A stretch of DNA of 14,559 nt from Rheinheimera sp. (GCF_020217005.1 NZ_JAIWOI010000115.1:1-14559), one strand, 5' to 3'. Numbered from the stretch's first letter, positions 1 through 8,832 are shown. Program-made: numbers and translations. Notes: generated by a model not told the origin, from the letters alone.

Positions 1-3000
1 CATCAATTGCAGCGACAGCTCAGTTCCAGCGGCAAACGAATAGTCAGCCTTTACTTCTGTAACATCTCCGGTAAGAGCAGCTGTTACAGTGATCGTCAGC
101 TGAGCTGTATCGGTCAGACTGCTATCATTATCTTCAGTGATCCGGACCATCAGACTGTAGCCAGGTGTAGTGCCTGCGTTAAGCGCTGCCGCGTTGGCTA
201 CTTTAATTTGCCCGGCGGAAGTCACGCTAAAAACGTCCCCGGTATTGCCGGATATTATCTCAAACTGATAACTACCGGGATCCGGGTCAACCACTGTCAA
301 AGTTGCGACGGATTGCATATCCACATAATCATCTGAAATGGTTACTGAAGCGTCCATCAGAGCAGGCGCATCGTTCACCGGCAAAATAGACAAAGTCACC
401 TGCGCCTCGTCACTTCTCCCATTCTGCGACAATCTGTAGATAAAAGAATCATTGCCTGAATAATTGGCTGCAGGCTGATAGCTGAAGGTACCGTCCGGAT
501 TCAGATTTAAGGTGCCATGTGCCGGCCCCTGAACCAAACTCACAGTTGCAGATTGGTTGGACTGAAGATTGTCATTTTGCAACAATGAATTGGCGCTGGT
601 GACAGTCAGCAGGTTGTCTTCATTCACACTGAAGCTATCGGGATTCGCCTGAACATTAGTGATCACTCTGCGGACTGTCAGCTCTACCACAGCCTGATCT
701 GACGCTGAGCCATTTGACGCCTGGTAAGTAAAACTGTCCGAACCAAAAAAAGCTGCAGTGGGAATATAAACAAAGCTACCATTCGCATTCAAACTTAACT
801 GGCCGTTAGCAGGACCAGTGATCAGGCTGGCTGTCAGCTCAGCTCCCGACGATTCGAGGTCGTTGGCCAACACACCAGGTAGTACGGACAATATGCTGTC
901 TTGATCCACTGTATATTGATCAGGGTTTGCTATAACCGAACCAGCGAAAATCTCTATCTGTAATATCGCCTGATCCACCAATCCATAACTATCCTGCACC
1001 TGGATTACTAAAGACTGTACAGTACCAGCTTGTTCTGCCATACGTGTTGCGTCAGCAACAGTTAATAACCCCTGTGTGGTCAGATTAAATAAGCCAAGCT
1101 CATTACCACTGATAATACTGAAGGAAGTTGTATCGTTCAGATCCGGGTCAATGGCAAACAGCTGAGTTAACTCATAGCCTTCAGGGTTATCATCAAAAAT
1201 CTGTAAAGCCGCATCCTCCAGTACAGGAGCCTGAGCATCAGTGATCAGATTAATCACCACAGTAGCTGAGCCAGTCTCCCCTGCCGCATCTGTTACACGG
1301 ACGCTAAAACTATCAGTACCATTCTCGGTTGGACCAGATGTGTAACTAAAACTACCATCAGCCGCCAAACTGACAGAGCCTTTAGTCGGAGCAGACAAAG
1401 GAGTGGTGAGCAAACGAAGTTCAGTGTCATCCACATCCATCGCATGAGCCAACAAACCAGGTGCAGCAATAGATAAAGTGACCCCCGGGTTAGCAGAATA
1501 GGCCTGATCCTGCAGCACTGGTGGGTCATTTTGTGGCAGCACGGTCAAAGCAACGCTGGCCTGACTGATTAACCCTCCTGAGTCTTTAATTTGATAACTG
1601 AAACTGTCGCTGCCAAAAAAATCCTGTCGCGGCAGATAACGAAAACTGCCATCAGACGACAGAATAAGTTCGCCGTTTTGCACTGAAGTCAGTAACTCAG
1701 GCACTAACTGCATTTTGTCACCGTCAGGATCATCGTCATTCAGTAATATGCCCGCAGCGTTAACCACTAAGGCCTGATCTTCCAATGTCTGATAACTGTC
1801 ATTACGTGCAACTGGAGCGGCGTTTGGTAACTCAATACGCAAAGTGACCCGGGCTTGTGCAGCTCCACCTTGTTCATCTGTCACCTGATAAACAAAAGAA
1901 TCTTCGCCGCTATAATCCTGTTCTGGGGTGTAAGAAAAAGCGCCATCCTGACTCAACTGCAGCTGCCCATGAGCTGGAGCTGTCACTTGCCTGACTTGCA
2001 ATAAAGCGCTGTCAAGGTCCAGATCATTGACAAGTACCCCAGGAGAATCGACGCTCAGACCAGTATTGGCCGTCAGGTTATAGCTGTCATCCAATGCCAG
2101 CGGAATATCATTCACTGCCAACACCGTAAGGCTAACCTCGGCCTGAGCGACTAATCCTTTGTCATCTGTGATTTGGTAAATGAAACTGTCTGTGCCGGAA
2201 AAGTCCGTGGCGCCCTTATAGACAAAAGAACCATCCGGATCCAGAGTCACAGAGCCGTTATCAGGCGAACGCACTGGCTGGCTATCCAAAAAGAAACTGC
2301 GGCCGTCCGGGTGAGAGTCGTTGCCAAATAAAGACCCTCTGAGCTCTTCATCCTCATTCAGGCTAAATTGATCCGGCCTGGCAACTGGGGCAGAAAACTC
2401 CGGTGCTCCAACGGGTTGCACCAGGTGTTGTTCTGAAAACAGGCTTTCTCCTGAAGAGTCCACTCCTGTCACTAACAGAAAATAGCGTTTACTCGCCTCT
2501 GTCTGAGGTACAGAAAAACTATTTTGTGACAATGCTAAAAACTGCCGTCCCCCCGTCTTGCTCAGTACATTTTCCGGTGTAATACCAGGTTGTTCGGCGA
2601 TATACAGGTTATAGCGCCGCGCATTTGTATTGGCAGTCCAGCTGACGTCCAGATTAGTCCCGGAGCGACTGGTGCTTACCCCTTCCACTGCTTGAGGTAA
2701 CCACTCGATATCCCGTGCATCGAACAGCACGCGGTTGCCCAGCTGATCGTCCAGCCATAACTCCAACCTGAGCGACCCAGGAGTTACACCAAAATTACGA
2801 GGGTTCACTCCTGTTACCGTTTGGGAGAAAGCAGAGCCACAGGTCGCAGTGCATAAGACCAACGCCCGCTCACTGCCATTAAATCCAACCAAGACACGGG
2901 CAATACCATCCGGATCAGCTACATCTACGGCCAGGGTCAGGTTACCACTGATGCTTTCACCTGAACGTGGAAAACGATAATTTGCTGTGGCATTACTCAC

Positions 3001-3243
3001 GGCCCTATTTTGCACCCTGTTGGCTTGCAAAGCTGAACCAGAGGCCAGTTGAGCATACCCAAAAGCCACCATCTGCCCCGGACTCACCTGGCCTGAGCCT
3101 GATGGCGGAGGAACAGGTGGCTGCTCAGCCACAGGTAGATCGGCTCCGCCCTCCGCCGCGGAACCTCCACAAGCGGTTTGAAACAGGCAGACGGTCAACA
3201 GAAAACCGCATTGCATCAGGCGGCGAAACCGAATCAGGGCCAT
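1..3243 (-). CDS. Giant FN3/bacterial Ig/cadherin-repeat putative surface lipoprotein (3' end outside window)
   Basis: The frame is open from an ATG at 3241-3243 to the left edge, giving 1081 residues with no stop, so the C-terminus is missing. AGGA lies 8 nt before the ATG, and an in-frame TAA lies just upstream. The N-terminus is a signal sequence ending FQTAC-GG. Cys25 would be the lipidated residue, although Gln at -3 is not classical. A Pro/Gly-rich linker (26-60) follows, then an Ig-like region with C131 and C135, and an FN3-like domain (about 180-275). Repeats of about 95 residues begin near residues 286, 381, 477, 575, 673, 774, 868 and 960. Most carry the bacterial Ig/tandem-95 signature (DGSFxY, then GxDSFxYxxxD). 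Those at 673 and 960 look like true cadherin domains. Asp-rich linkers suggest calcium binding. An adhesin or surface-matrix role is inferred. It is the third gene of the operon, 23 nt after the FecR gene. Confidence 0.85.
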   Translation of the reverse strand, partial: MALIRFRRLMQCGFLLTVCLFQTACGGSAAEGGADLPVAEQPPVPPPSGSGQVSPGQMVAFGYAQLASGSALQANRVQNRAVSNATANYRFPRSGESISGNLTLAVDVADPDGIARVLVGFNGSERALVLCTATCGSAFSQTVTGVNPRNFGVTPGSLRLELWLDDQLGNRVLFDARDIEWLPQAVEGVSTSRSGTNLDVSWTANTNARRYNLYIAEQPGITPENVLSKTGGRQFLALSQNSFSVPQTEASKRYFLLVTGVDSSGESLFSEQHLVQPVGAPEFSAPVARPDQFSLNEDEELRGSLFGNDSHPDGRSFFLDSQPVRSPDNGSVTLDPDGSFVYKGATDFSGTDSFIYQITDDKGLVAQAEVSLTVLAVNDIPLALDDSYNLTANTGLSVDSPGVLVNDLDLDSALLQVRQVTAPAHGQLQLSQDGAFSYTPEQDYSGEDSFVYQVTDEQGGAAQARVTLRIELPNAAPVARNDSYQTLEDQALVVNAAGILLNDDDPDGDKMQLVPELLTSVQNGELILSSDGSFRYLPRQDFFGSDSFSYQIKDSGGLISQASVALTVLPQNDPPVLQDQAYSANPGVTLSIAAPGLLAHAMDVDDTELRLLTTPLSAPTKGSVSLAADGSFSYTSGPTENGTDSFSVRVTDAAGETGSATVVINLITDAQAPVLEDAALQIFDDNPEGYELTQLFAIDPDLNDTTSFSIISGNELGLFNLTTQGLLTVADATRMAEQAGTVQSLVIQVQDSYGLVDQAILQIEIFAGSVIANPDQYTVDQDSILSVLPGVLANDLESSGAELTASLITGPANGQLSLNANGSFVYIPTAAFFGSDSFTYQASNGSASDQAVVELTVRRVITNVQANPDSFSVNEDNLLTVTSANSLLQNDNLQSNQSATVSLVQGPAHGTLNLNPDGTFSYQPAANYSGNDSFIYRLSQNGRSDEAQVTLSILPVNDAPALMDASVTISDDYVDMQSVATLTVVDPDPGSYQFEIISGNTGDVFSVTSAGQIKVANAAALNAGTTPGYSLMVRITEDNDSSLTDTAQLTITVTAALTGDVTEVKADYSFAAGTELSLQLM

Positions 3244-3266
3244 AAGATTCATCCTTTATCGCTACG

Positions 3267-4430
3267 CTATTTGATCAAAAAAACCCCACCTGCTGTGGTG
3301 GTAGGGTTAGCTGTTTCACTAAGCACAAACTGGCCGAGGATTTGATCAATACCGTCAACAAAAAGCGTGTCTATCTGGCCTTGAGCTCTGTTGTTACCAT
3401 GGCTGGCAAAATTCACTCCTAACTCCAGTTGGTCAACGTTGACCAGACCATTAAAAGCTGCAAACCACTCACCACCAGCATCATTAAAAGACAGCTCACC
3501 TTGTGGCACTGTACCGTTATCAAAATCTATCGTCAGACTCACCTGAAAATCTGACACTGGTCCCGCTGTGCTCTGCACACTAAACTGTTCAAGATTATTG
3601 TACTGGTAGCTGCCAGAGCGGGCGGCAATTAACTCTGCCACAGGCCTCTGACTGTTGCTGCCCTGATAAGCCTGTTCTGCAATAAAAGATGTGTCTTGCC
3701 CTGCCTGCGAGGATAAACCTGAGGTCGAATCGGAAAAGTACGTGCCTGATGAAGAGTCAACCACGCTGCCTGCGCTGTTACTATTTCCGCTTATTCCAGT
3801 AGATTGGCCCGAAAATGCCGCTGGCGGGGTCAGCAAAGGTGTGACCTGACCGCTTTGGCTAATTTGAGCAAATGATGCACTTTGCCCCTTGCCAAAAGTT
3901 ACATTCTCTACCTGGCCATCTGATCGGGTAATTTGTAACTCAATCTGACCATCCCACACGCCTACTAGCATGATTTCATTGATATAAGATAATTGAAAGG
4001 TCGTTCCCCTGATGCCTATGCTACCCACAGGAGTTTTCAATTGATAATTGCCGGCATCTCCCTTAATTGAGCCGGTCACTGTGCGCAAGCCACCTTTCAC
4101 CAGTTCCATCACTACAGATCCTTGCTGATTGCCATCACCAAGCTTGTACTCTGAGATCAAAAGTTCGGTTTCACTTTGTAAAGCCAGTAAAGCGCCATCC
4201 GTCATCCTGAACTGAGCCTGACTTTGTGCACCTGTCCTGACCTGATCCACCGAAAACACTGGTGCTTTGCGGCTCAGGTCGCGACTTTGCTGAGTATCAG
4301 TCGCAATGGCTACTACGCTACCTCTGGCCATTAGCGTCAAACCAGCATTTGATGTGTCGTTTTGTGCGTAAATGCTGTGGCTGAATTGTGCCAGTCCGAT
4401 GATCAGTGCAAGACTCAGGTTAGAACGCAT
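3267..4430 (-). CDS. Secreted FecR-domain protein with a C-terminal beta-rich domain
   Basis: This protein of 387 residues has a signal peptide (1-22, ending IYA-QN). A FecR domain covers about 50-165, with the typical TGAQSQAQF, LVKGGLRTVTG and TPVGSIGIRGTTFQ blocks. A Ser/Gly-rich linker spans about 205-260. A C-terminal beta-rich domain (about 272-387) ends in AGGVFLIK. In classical iron-signalling FecR this domain sits in an anti-sigma protein with a cytoplasmic N-terminus. Here there is only a signal peptide and no sigma-factor gene nearby, so an anti-sigma role is unlikely. The C-terminal pattern (FDNGTVPQGELSF, GQFVL, GGVF) recalls the small barrel of TbpB-like Slam substrates, but this is judged by eye. 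The ATG lies inside the last codons of the upstream gene, with AGGAG 6 nt before it, which points to translational coupling. Confidence 0.85.
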   Translation of the reverse strand: MRSNLSLALIIGLAQFSHSIYAQNDTSNAGLTLMARGSVVAIATDTQQSRDLSRKAPVFSVDQVRTGAQSQAQFRMTDGALLALQSETELLISEYKLGDGNQQGSVVMELVKGGLRTVTGSIKGDAGNYQLKTPVGSIGIRGTTFQLSYINEIMLVGVWDGQIELQITRSDGQVENVTFGKGQSASFAQISQSGQVTPLLTPPAAFSGQSTGISGNSNSAGSVVDSSSGTYFSDSTSGLSSQAGQDTSFIAEQAYQGSNSQRPVAELIAARSGSYQYNNLEQFSVQSTAGPVSDFQVSLTIDFDNGTVPQGELSFNDAGGEWFAAFNGLVNVDQLELGVNFASHGNNRAQGQIDTLFVDGIDQILGQFVLSETANPTTTAGGVFLIK

Positions 4431-5772
4431 AGCTGGCTCCTAGTACACATTCGGTGCGGTCATATTGGTACAAAGTGATGGGACTGTTCTTGTCGGTGTA
4501 ACTGCATTTGAATTCGGTGCTCACAGCGGCGGAGTGCTGCCAGATCCAACTGCCTGTGAATAAAAACAAGCGTTCGTCCCTGACCACTCTGAACAGAGGA
4601 TGAGGAGATTTGTATTTGATATCCTGCAACTCGGCTCGGGCCACGAACAGATGCGCAGTGCTGACAAGCCAAATGTTGCTGTAGCTGAACGAGCTGATAT
4701 CTCTGCTGTTGTAATCTGCACTGTCCAGACGACTGCGTTCAGCAGAAAAACTCAGACTGGCCTGATTGATCCATCTCTGGCTTTTTCGCTCCCATGACAC
4801 TGACAAGCTTTGTAAGGTCAGATTCAGTCTGTCGTCTAGTCTGTTATCTGAACGACCCGAGGTCCACTGCGCGCCAACAGTATGAACTGCGTTTAGCTGA
4901 TAGTGAGCACTGATTAGCCCTCCCCAGTCGTTACGATACCATTGGCCGCCCAAACGCAGCGGCCTGCTATAAGCTTTCAGGCTATAACTGTATTGCTGAT
5001 AATCAGCCTCGTAGCCCAGACGGGCGGCCAGAGACTGCCTGTCAAACTCAGAGAGCTGGTGAAAGACAGTAGTGTCCAGCTGAATATCTGCTAACCAGGC
5101 AGAGCGCTGATCCTGTTGCCAGCGCCCATCAAAGCTATAGGCCAATTGGTGAAAATAATCTTGGCTGGCTTTGCTTTGTGGAAACACATCTATTTCCCCT
5201 AAAGAGGGAATGAAAATTCTATCCTCAGCGGTCCCACTATTGACATTGTTATCCCGGCCTAAGCCATATTTGAACTTGTGTCTTTGATGACCCTTGAGCT
5301 TGTTTTCTGCCGCTGTCGTCGCTCGCCGCAACTGTGCGACAGGCTCCGCCAAATGAGCCAGTTGTTGCTGCTCTAATATGCTAATCTGCTGCAAAGCAGC
5401 CGGATAATTTTTTGTTTTGTAATAAGCATGAGCCAGGCTAAAACGGGCTTGCAGCCACAAAGGTTTGTCAGCCACGACCCGTTCCAGTGCAAAGATGGCT
5501 CTGTCGTTTTGTCCAACCTGAAGTGCAATCTGGCCATACGCCATATCAAAATCAGCATCTCCCGCCCATTCATCTTCTAATGTTTCAGCCAATTGATAAG
5601 CCTGCTGTAGCTGGCCGCTTTGCACTAACTGAATAAATCTGTTTTTGGGCTGAGACTCAGCAGAACTCGCAGCCCAAAGCTGAAATGGAGCAGTGATAAA
5701 GACCATCACTACAAATAGCTGCAGTAAGGACCGTAAAGGCTTTTTTATTTTTTGTCTCCCCGCTCGCCACAC
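4420..5772 (-). CDS. TPR plus outer-membrane beta-barrel protein, Slam/DUF560-like
   Basis: This protein has 450 residues. The start is GTG at 5770-5772, preceded by AAGAGG at 5 nt. A signal peptide occupies about 1-35 (hydrophobic LLQLFVVMVFITAPF, cut near LWA-AS). TPR-like helices lie at about 45-135 (AYYKTKNYPAALQQI). From about 165 the protein turns into alternating amphipathic beta strands and ends in an aromatic residue (GASYAF), as outer-membrane barrels do. The junction GLGRDNNVNSG matches the short motif that opens the barrel in surface lipoprotein assembly modifier (Slam, SlipAM/DUF560) proteins, and the length fits that family. Slam proteins move lipoproteins across the outer membrane in the type XI pathway. 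As first gene of an operon that also encodes a giant lipoprotein-like protein, it may export that product. It could also be another TPR-barrel family, so the transport role is inferred. Confidence 0.7.
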   Translation of the reverse strand: MWRAGRQKIKKPLRSLLQLFVVMVFITAPFQLWAASSAESQPKNRFIQLVQSGQLQQAYQLAETLEDEWAGDADFDMAYGQIALQVGQNDRAIFALERVVADKPLWLQARFSLAHAYYKTKNYPAALQQISILEQQQLAHLAEPVAQLRRATTAAENKLKGHQRHKFKYGLGRDNNVNSGTAEDRIFIPSLGEIDVFPQSKASQDYFHQLAYSFDGRWQQDQRSAWLADIQLDTTVFHQLSEFDRQSLAARLGYEADYQQYSYSLKAYSRPLRLGGQWYRNDWGGLISAHYQLNAVHTVGAQWTSGRSDNRLDDRLNLTLQSLSVSWERKSQRWINQASLSFSAERSRLDSADYNSRDISSFSYSNIWLVSTAHLFVARAELQDIKYKSPHPLFRVVRDERLFLFTGSWIWQHSAAVSTEFKCSYTDKNSPITLYQYDRTECVLGASYAF

Positions 5773-6024
5773 GGCAACCTCTTTTGCTTATAAAACTCAT
5801 ACAGCATGAGGGTTCAGGCTGCTGGTTTATTTTTTATCATTGTTAGAGGAATAGCAGGAAATCCCAAAAAGGAAAATGAATAATCTGTAAAAACATGTGT
5901 GTCGCCACAACTTTGCGTTATGAATGCGATACAACAATCAACAAGTTTAGTAATTGAGTGTCCATACTGGCGAATTGACAATCCAAGGTTAAAATTAAGT
6001 AAACAAAATATCCGAGGATGGGTT
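5773..6024. promoter_or_regulatory. Divergent intergenic region between the envelope operon and comM/yifB
   Basis: These 252 bp must hold the promoters of both outward-facing units. Upstream of the minus-strand operon there is a short inverted repeat, CTCAT-ACAGC-ATGAG (5796-5810), and an AT-rich stretch around 5785-5795 that could serve as a -10. For yifB, a perfect TTGACA occurs at 5975-5980, but no convincing -10 follows at normal spacing. GAGG at 6014-6017 sits 7 nt before the yifB ATG. No exact promoter can be assigned on either strand. Confidence 0.4.
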
Positions 6025-7527
6025 ATGGCTCTGGCCCTGGTTCACAGCAGAGCGCGTTGTGGTTTGTATGCGCCTCTGGTGACAGTTGAAGTGCATTTAA
6101 GTCGTGGTTTACCCGGTTTTCAGCTGGTTGGCTTACCAGAAACCTCTGTCAAAGAAGCAAAAGACAGAGTACGTAGTGCGTTGATTAACAGCGGCTTTGA
6201 GTTTCCGGATCATCGAATCACAGTTAACCTGGCTCCGGCAGATTTACCCAAAGAAGGTGGCCGTTTTGATTTGGCTATTGCACTGGGCATACTGCATGCC
6301 AGTGGGCAGTTACAGGCTGATCTATCTGATTATGAGTTTTTTGGTGAGTTGGCCTTATCCGGAGAAATTCGCAGCATAGTTGGGGAATTACCTTTAGCTT
6401 TGGCTTGTAAAATGGCAGAGCATACAGCGGTATTCCCGCTACTTAATGCGATTCAAGCTCAGCAGGTGCCGGATATCAAGCTTTGTGGTGCAGAACACCT
6501 GTTGCAGGTGCATGCTTTTTTATTACAGCATCAAGCCTTACCTGCTATTCCGGCCATCCCAGAATCCGCACCGGAATTGCAGCCGGATCTGGCCGAAGTC
6601 AGAGGCCAGGCTCAGGCAAAACGGGTGTTAGAAATCGCAGCAGCGGGCGAACATAATATGTTGATGTTTGGACCTGCTGGTACTGGTAAATCTATGTTGG
6701 CGCAGCGTTTAGCCGGGATTCTGCCTGCATTGAATGAACAGGAAGCTCTGGAAACTGCGGCTATTTACTCTGTAGCAGCCCAGCCCAGGCCCTTGCAGCA
6801 ATGGCATCAGCGCCCATTTCGCCAGCCACATCACACCTGTTCCGCTATAGCTTTAGTTGGAGGAGGCTCTGTACCTCGTCCTGGCGAGATATCACTGGCG
6901 CACAGCGGCGTGTTGTTCCTGGATGAAGTGCCGGAGTTTCCCCGCCCTGTACTGGAGTCCCTGCGGCAACCTCTGGAGACGGGCAAAGTGTTTATTTCCA
7001 GAGCAGCCCGGCAAGCCGAGTTTCCAGCCAGTTTTCAGTTGGTGGTCGCACTAAATCCTAGTCCTTCCGGCCATCATAAAGATGGGCGCTCCAGCCCGGA
7101 ACAAATCCGTCGTTATTTAAGTCGCTTGTCCGGCCCCTTGCTGGACAGAATCGAGTTACAGGTTGAAGTGCCTCTATTGCCAAAAGGCAGTTTAAGCCAG
7201 ACTCAGACTGAAGAATGCAGTGCAGCTGTAAAACAAAGAGTCTCAGCAGCCCGCATGTTGCAATGGCATCGGCAGGGGAAAGCCAATGCAAGACTAAACC
7301 TTACAGAAATGCAGCAATATTGCCAGCTCAGCAGTGCAGACGCCGCCTATTTTGAACATTGTCTGACTCAACTAAAACTGTCTGCCCGCAGCTATCACAA
7401 GTTATTAAAAGTAGCGCGAACTCTGGCTGATTTGGCGGCTCGTCCCCAGATAGACCGCAGCGATTTGCTCGAAGCTCTGAGCTATAGAGCCTTCGATCGC
7501 CTGCTCAACTATTTACAGTCGGCTTAA
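6025..7527 (+). CDS. comM: ComM/YifB family AAA+ Mg-chelatase-like helicase
   Basis: The 500-residue protein matches the length of gammaproteobacterial YifB (about 506). The N-terminal ChlI/Lon-like domain contains APLVTVEVHLSRGLPG and VGLPETSVKEAKDRVRSAL. The AAA+ core follows, with Walker A GPAGTGKS (216-223) and Walker B GVLFLDE (295-301). Next come the NPSPSGH segment, RYLSRLSGPLLDRI, and a helical C-terminal domain. Haemophilus and Vibrio ComM is a hexameric branch-migration helicase that helps integrate single-stranded DNA during natural transformation. The ATG at 6025 was chosen because the family starts with MALALV-like sequence and GAGG lies 7 nt upstream. A GTG at 5899 would add 42 residues unlike the family. 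The gene ends inside the 3' end of the converging transporter gene, with a 23 nt overlap. Confidence 0.93.
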   Translation: MALALVHSRARCGLYAPLVTVEVHLSRGLPGFQLVGLPETSVKEAKDRVRSALINSGFEFPDHRITVNLAPADLPKEGGRFDLAIALGILHASGQLQADLSDYEFFGELALSGEIRSIVGELPLALACKMAEHTAVFPLLNAIQAQQVPDIKLCGAEHLLQVHAFLLQHQALPAIPAIPESAPELQPDLAEVRGQAQAKRVLEIAAAGEHNMLMFGPAGTGKSMLAQRLAGILPALNEQEALETAAIYSVAAQPRPLQQWHQRPFRQPHHTCSAIALVGGGSVPRPGEISLAHSGVLFLDEVPEFPRPVLESLRQPLETGKVFISRAARQAEFPASFQLVVALNPSPSGHHKDGRSSPEQIRRYLSRLSGPLLDRIELQVEVPLLPKGSLSQTQTEECSAAVKQRVSAARMLQWHRQGKANARLNLTEMQQYCQLSSADAAYFEHCLTQLKLSARSYHKLLKVARTLADLAARPQIDRSDLLEALSYRAFDRLLNYLQSA

Positions 7528-8689
7528 GCTGCAAAATGCCGATAAGCTGACTCAACGCGATAGCAAGTACACCGCCTAACATGAGCAGAGAAAAGGGTAA
7601 AGCAGTGCCAGTGTAAGCCAAAGCCAGCAAAGGACCTGCCAAAGCGCCGCTACCAAAACGCAAAGTCCCAATCACAGCCGTCGCAGTGCCACTATGTTCA
7701 GGGAAACGCATTAAAATCATTGCGTCAGCGTTGGTTGCAATTAAACCTAAACTTGCCATTAAAGGCGCAATACTCAGCACAGTGAACAGCAATTCCAGCT
7801 CCAACCCATTGACCAGACACAGCAAGGTGGCACTGGTTAAAGCTAATACCAACCCGAGATTCAGCATTCGCTGTGGCCCCACCTGACTGACTAGCCTGCT
7901 ATTGCAAAAGTTAGCTAACATCAACATGCCAACATTGAGCGCAAACAACAGACTGAAGAGCTGCTCATTGACTCCAAAATACTCAATATAAACAAAAGGA
8001 ACTGCGGTCAGAAAACAGAAGAATGCGAAAGATGCAAACATAGAAGTCGCTATTTGTGGTCGTGCAGCCAGATTAGAAAACACAAAGCGGTATCCTGCCA
8101 GCAGCTCCAGTTTACGCCCCTTCACTACAGGCACTGGATCAGGTAAAAACCTCCAGGTCAGCAGCAAAATCAATGACGAATACAAAGCTAGTACCAGAAA
8201 TATATCCTGCCAATGCCCGATCCATAGCACTGCACTGCCAATAGCAGGAGCGATCAAAGGCGCCATCATCATAATCATCGACACATAAGACATGCCTTTG
8301 GCAGTATGTTCCTGATACAAAGCTCGGATAATACCTGGTACCACCACAGTAGCAGCACTACCAGCAAAAGCCTGTGCAGCTCGCAAGGCCAATAACCCTT
8401 CCGGATCCTGACAAAACACCAGAGCATAACTAGCCAGACTAAAAAACAATAGTCCGGCTAAAGCCAAAGGCCGACGCCCCACCGCATCAGCCAGAGGTCC
8501 AAATAACAGCATGCCCACACCATAAGCAGCCAGATAAATACTCAACGACTGTTGAATCACCCCAATGTCAGTGCCCAACTCTTTCGCCATCAAAGGCATA
8601 GCGGGTAAATACATGTCTATCGCTAAAGGAGTAATAGCTATGATGCTGGCGAGCAGCAGCAATAGACCAAAAGATACTGTTTTACTCAT
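7505..8689 (-). CDS. Bcr/CflA family multidrug efflux transporter (MFS)
   Basis: This 394-residue polytopic inner-membrane protein has about 12 hydrophobic segments. It opens with LASIIAITPLAIDMYLPAMPLMAKELG, the hallmark of the Bcr/CflA drug:proton antiporters. MFS motif A follows (GPLADAVGRRPLALAG), and then the family's FAGSAATVVVPGIIRALY segment. E. coli Bcr is associated with bicyclomycin, sulfonamide and dipeptide export; the substrate here cannot be read from sequence. The ATG at 8687-8689 (MSKTVSF) is preferred, since AGGA lies 7 nt before it. An in-frame upstream ATG at 8752 would add 21 residues unlike the family. The gene is divergent from the periplasmic binding protein and overlaps comM/yifB tail to tail, with no obvious terminator between them. 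Confidence 0.92.
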   Translation of the reverse strand: MSKTVSFGLLLLLASIIAITPLAIDMYLPAMPLMAKELGTDIGVIQQSLSIYLAAYGVGMLLFGPLADAVGRRPLALAGLLFFSLASYALVFCQDPEGLLALRAAQAFAGSAATVVVPGIIRALYQEHTAKGMSYVSMIMMMAPLIAPAIGSAVLWIGHWQDIFLVLALYSSLILLLTWRFLPDPVPVVKGRKLELLAGYRFVFSNLAARPQIATSMFASFAFFCFLTAVPFVYIEYFGVNEQLFSLLFALNVGMLMLANFCNSRLVSQVGPQRMLNLGLVLALTSATLLCLVNGLELELLFTVLSIAPLMASLGLIATNADAMILMRFPEHSGTATAVIGTLRFGSGALAGPLLALAYTGTALPFSLLMLGGVLAIALSQLIGILQLKPTVNS

Positions 8690-8753
8690 GATGAAATCCT
8701 GGCAGGAAGAAGTCAGATCATAACTGATTGAGGCAAAAAATATCCTACCCATA

Positions 8754-8770
8754 GTCGTAAAATTTGCGAC
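8754..8770. promoter_or_regulatory. Operator-like 17-bp palindrome in a divergent promoter region
   Basis: GTCGTAAAATTTGCGAC is a near-perfect palindrome: seven of eight pairs match around a central A, with one T/G mismatch. It lies in the 143 bp between the starts of the divergent bcr-like and SBP genes, about 65 nt from each. Size and symmetry suit a dimeric repressor or activator. No matching regulator is encoded beside it, so function is inferred. Confidence 0.35.
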
Positions 8771-8832
8771 ACTGGTCCTGAACTATGTTAAAACAACACA
8801 GTTTAGCTGCCGCTCGTATTGCCGGAGTTCTT

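Noticed and set aside
7..336. Plus-strand open frame of 109 residues
   Set aside because: It lies fully opposite the giant repeat protein, whose frame is open throughout and has recognisable domains.
2967..3245. Plus-strand open frame of 92 residues
   Set aside because: It is antisense to the signal peptide and linker of the giant lipoprotein; its Pro/Arg-rich composition is a by-product of the other strand.
5975..5980. Perfect TTGACA as a yifB promoter
   Set aside because: No acceptable -10 sequence follows at 15-19 bp, so it was not called as a promoter.
5899..6024. GTG start giving comM/yifB 42 extra residues
   Set aside because: The extra residues do not resemble the family N-terminus, and the ATG at 6025 has a GAGG ribosome site at 7 nt and the expected MALALV start.
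8690..8752. Upstream ATG extending the Bcr/CflA transporter by 21 residues
   Set aside because: The added stretch is unlike the family, while the ATG at 8689 follows AGGA at 7 nt and opens the first membrane helix at the usual place.
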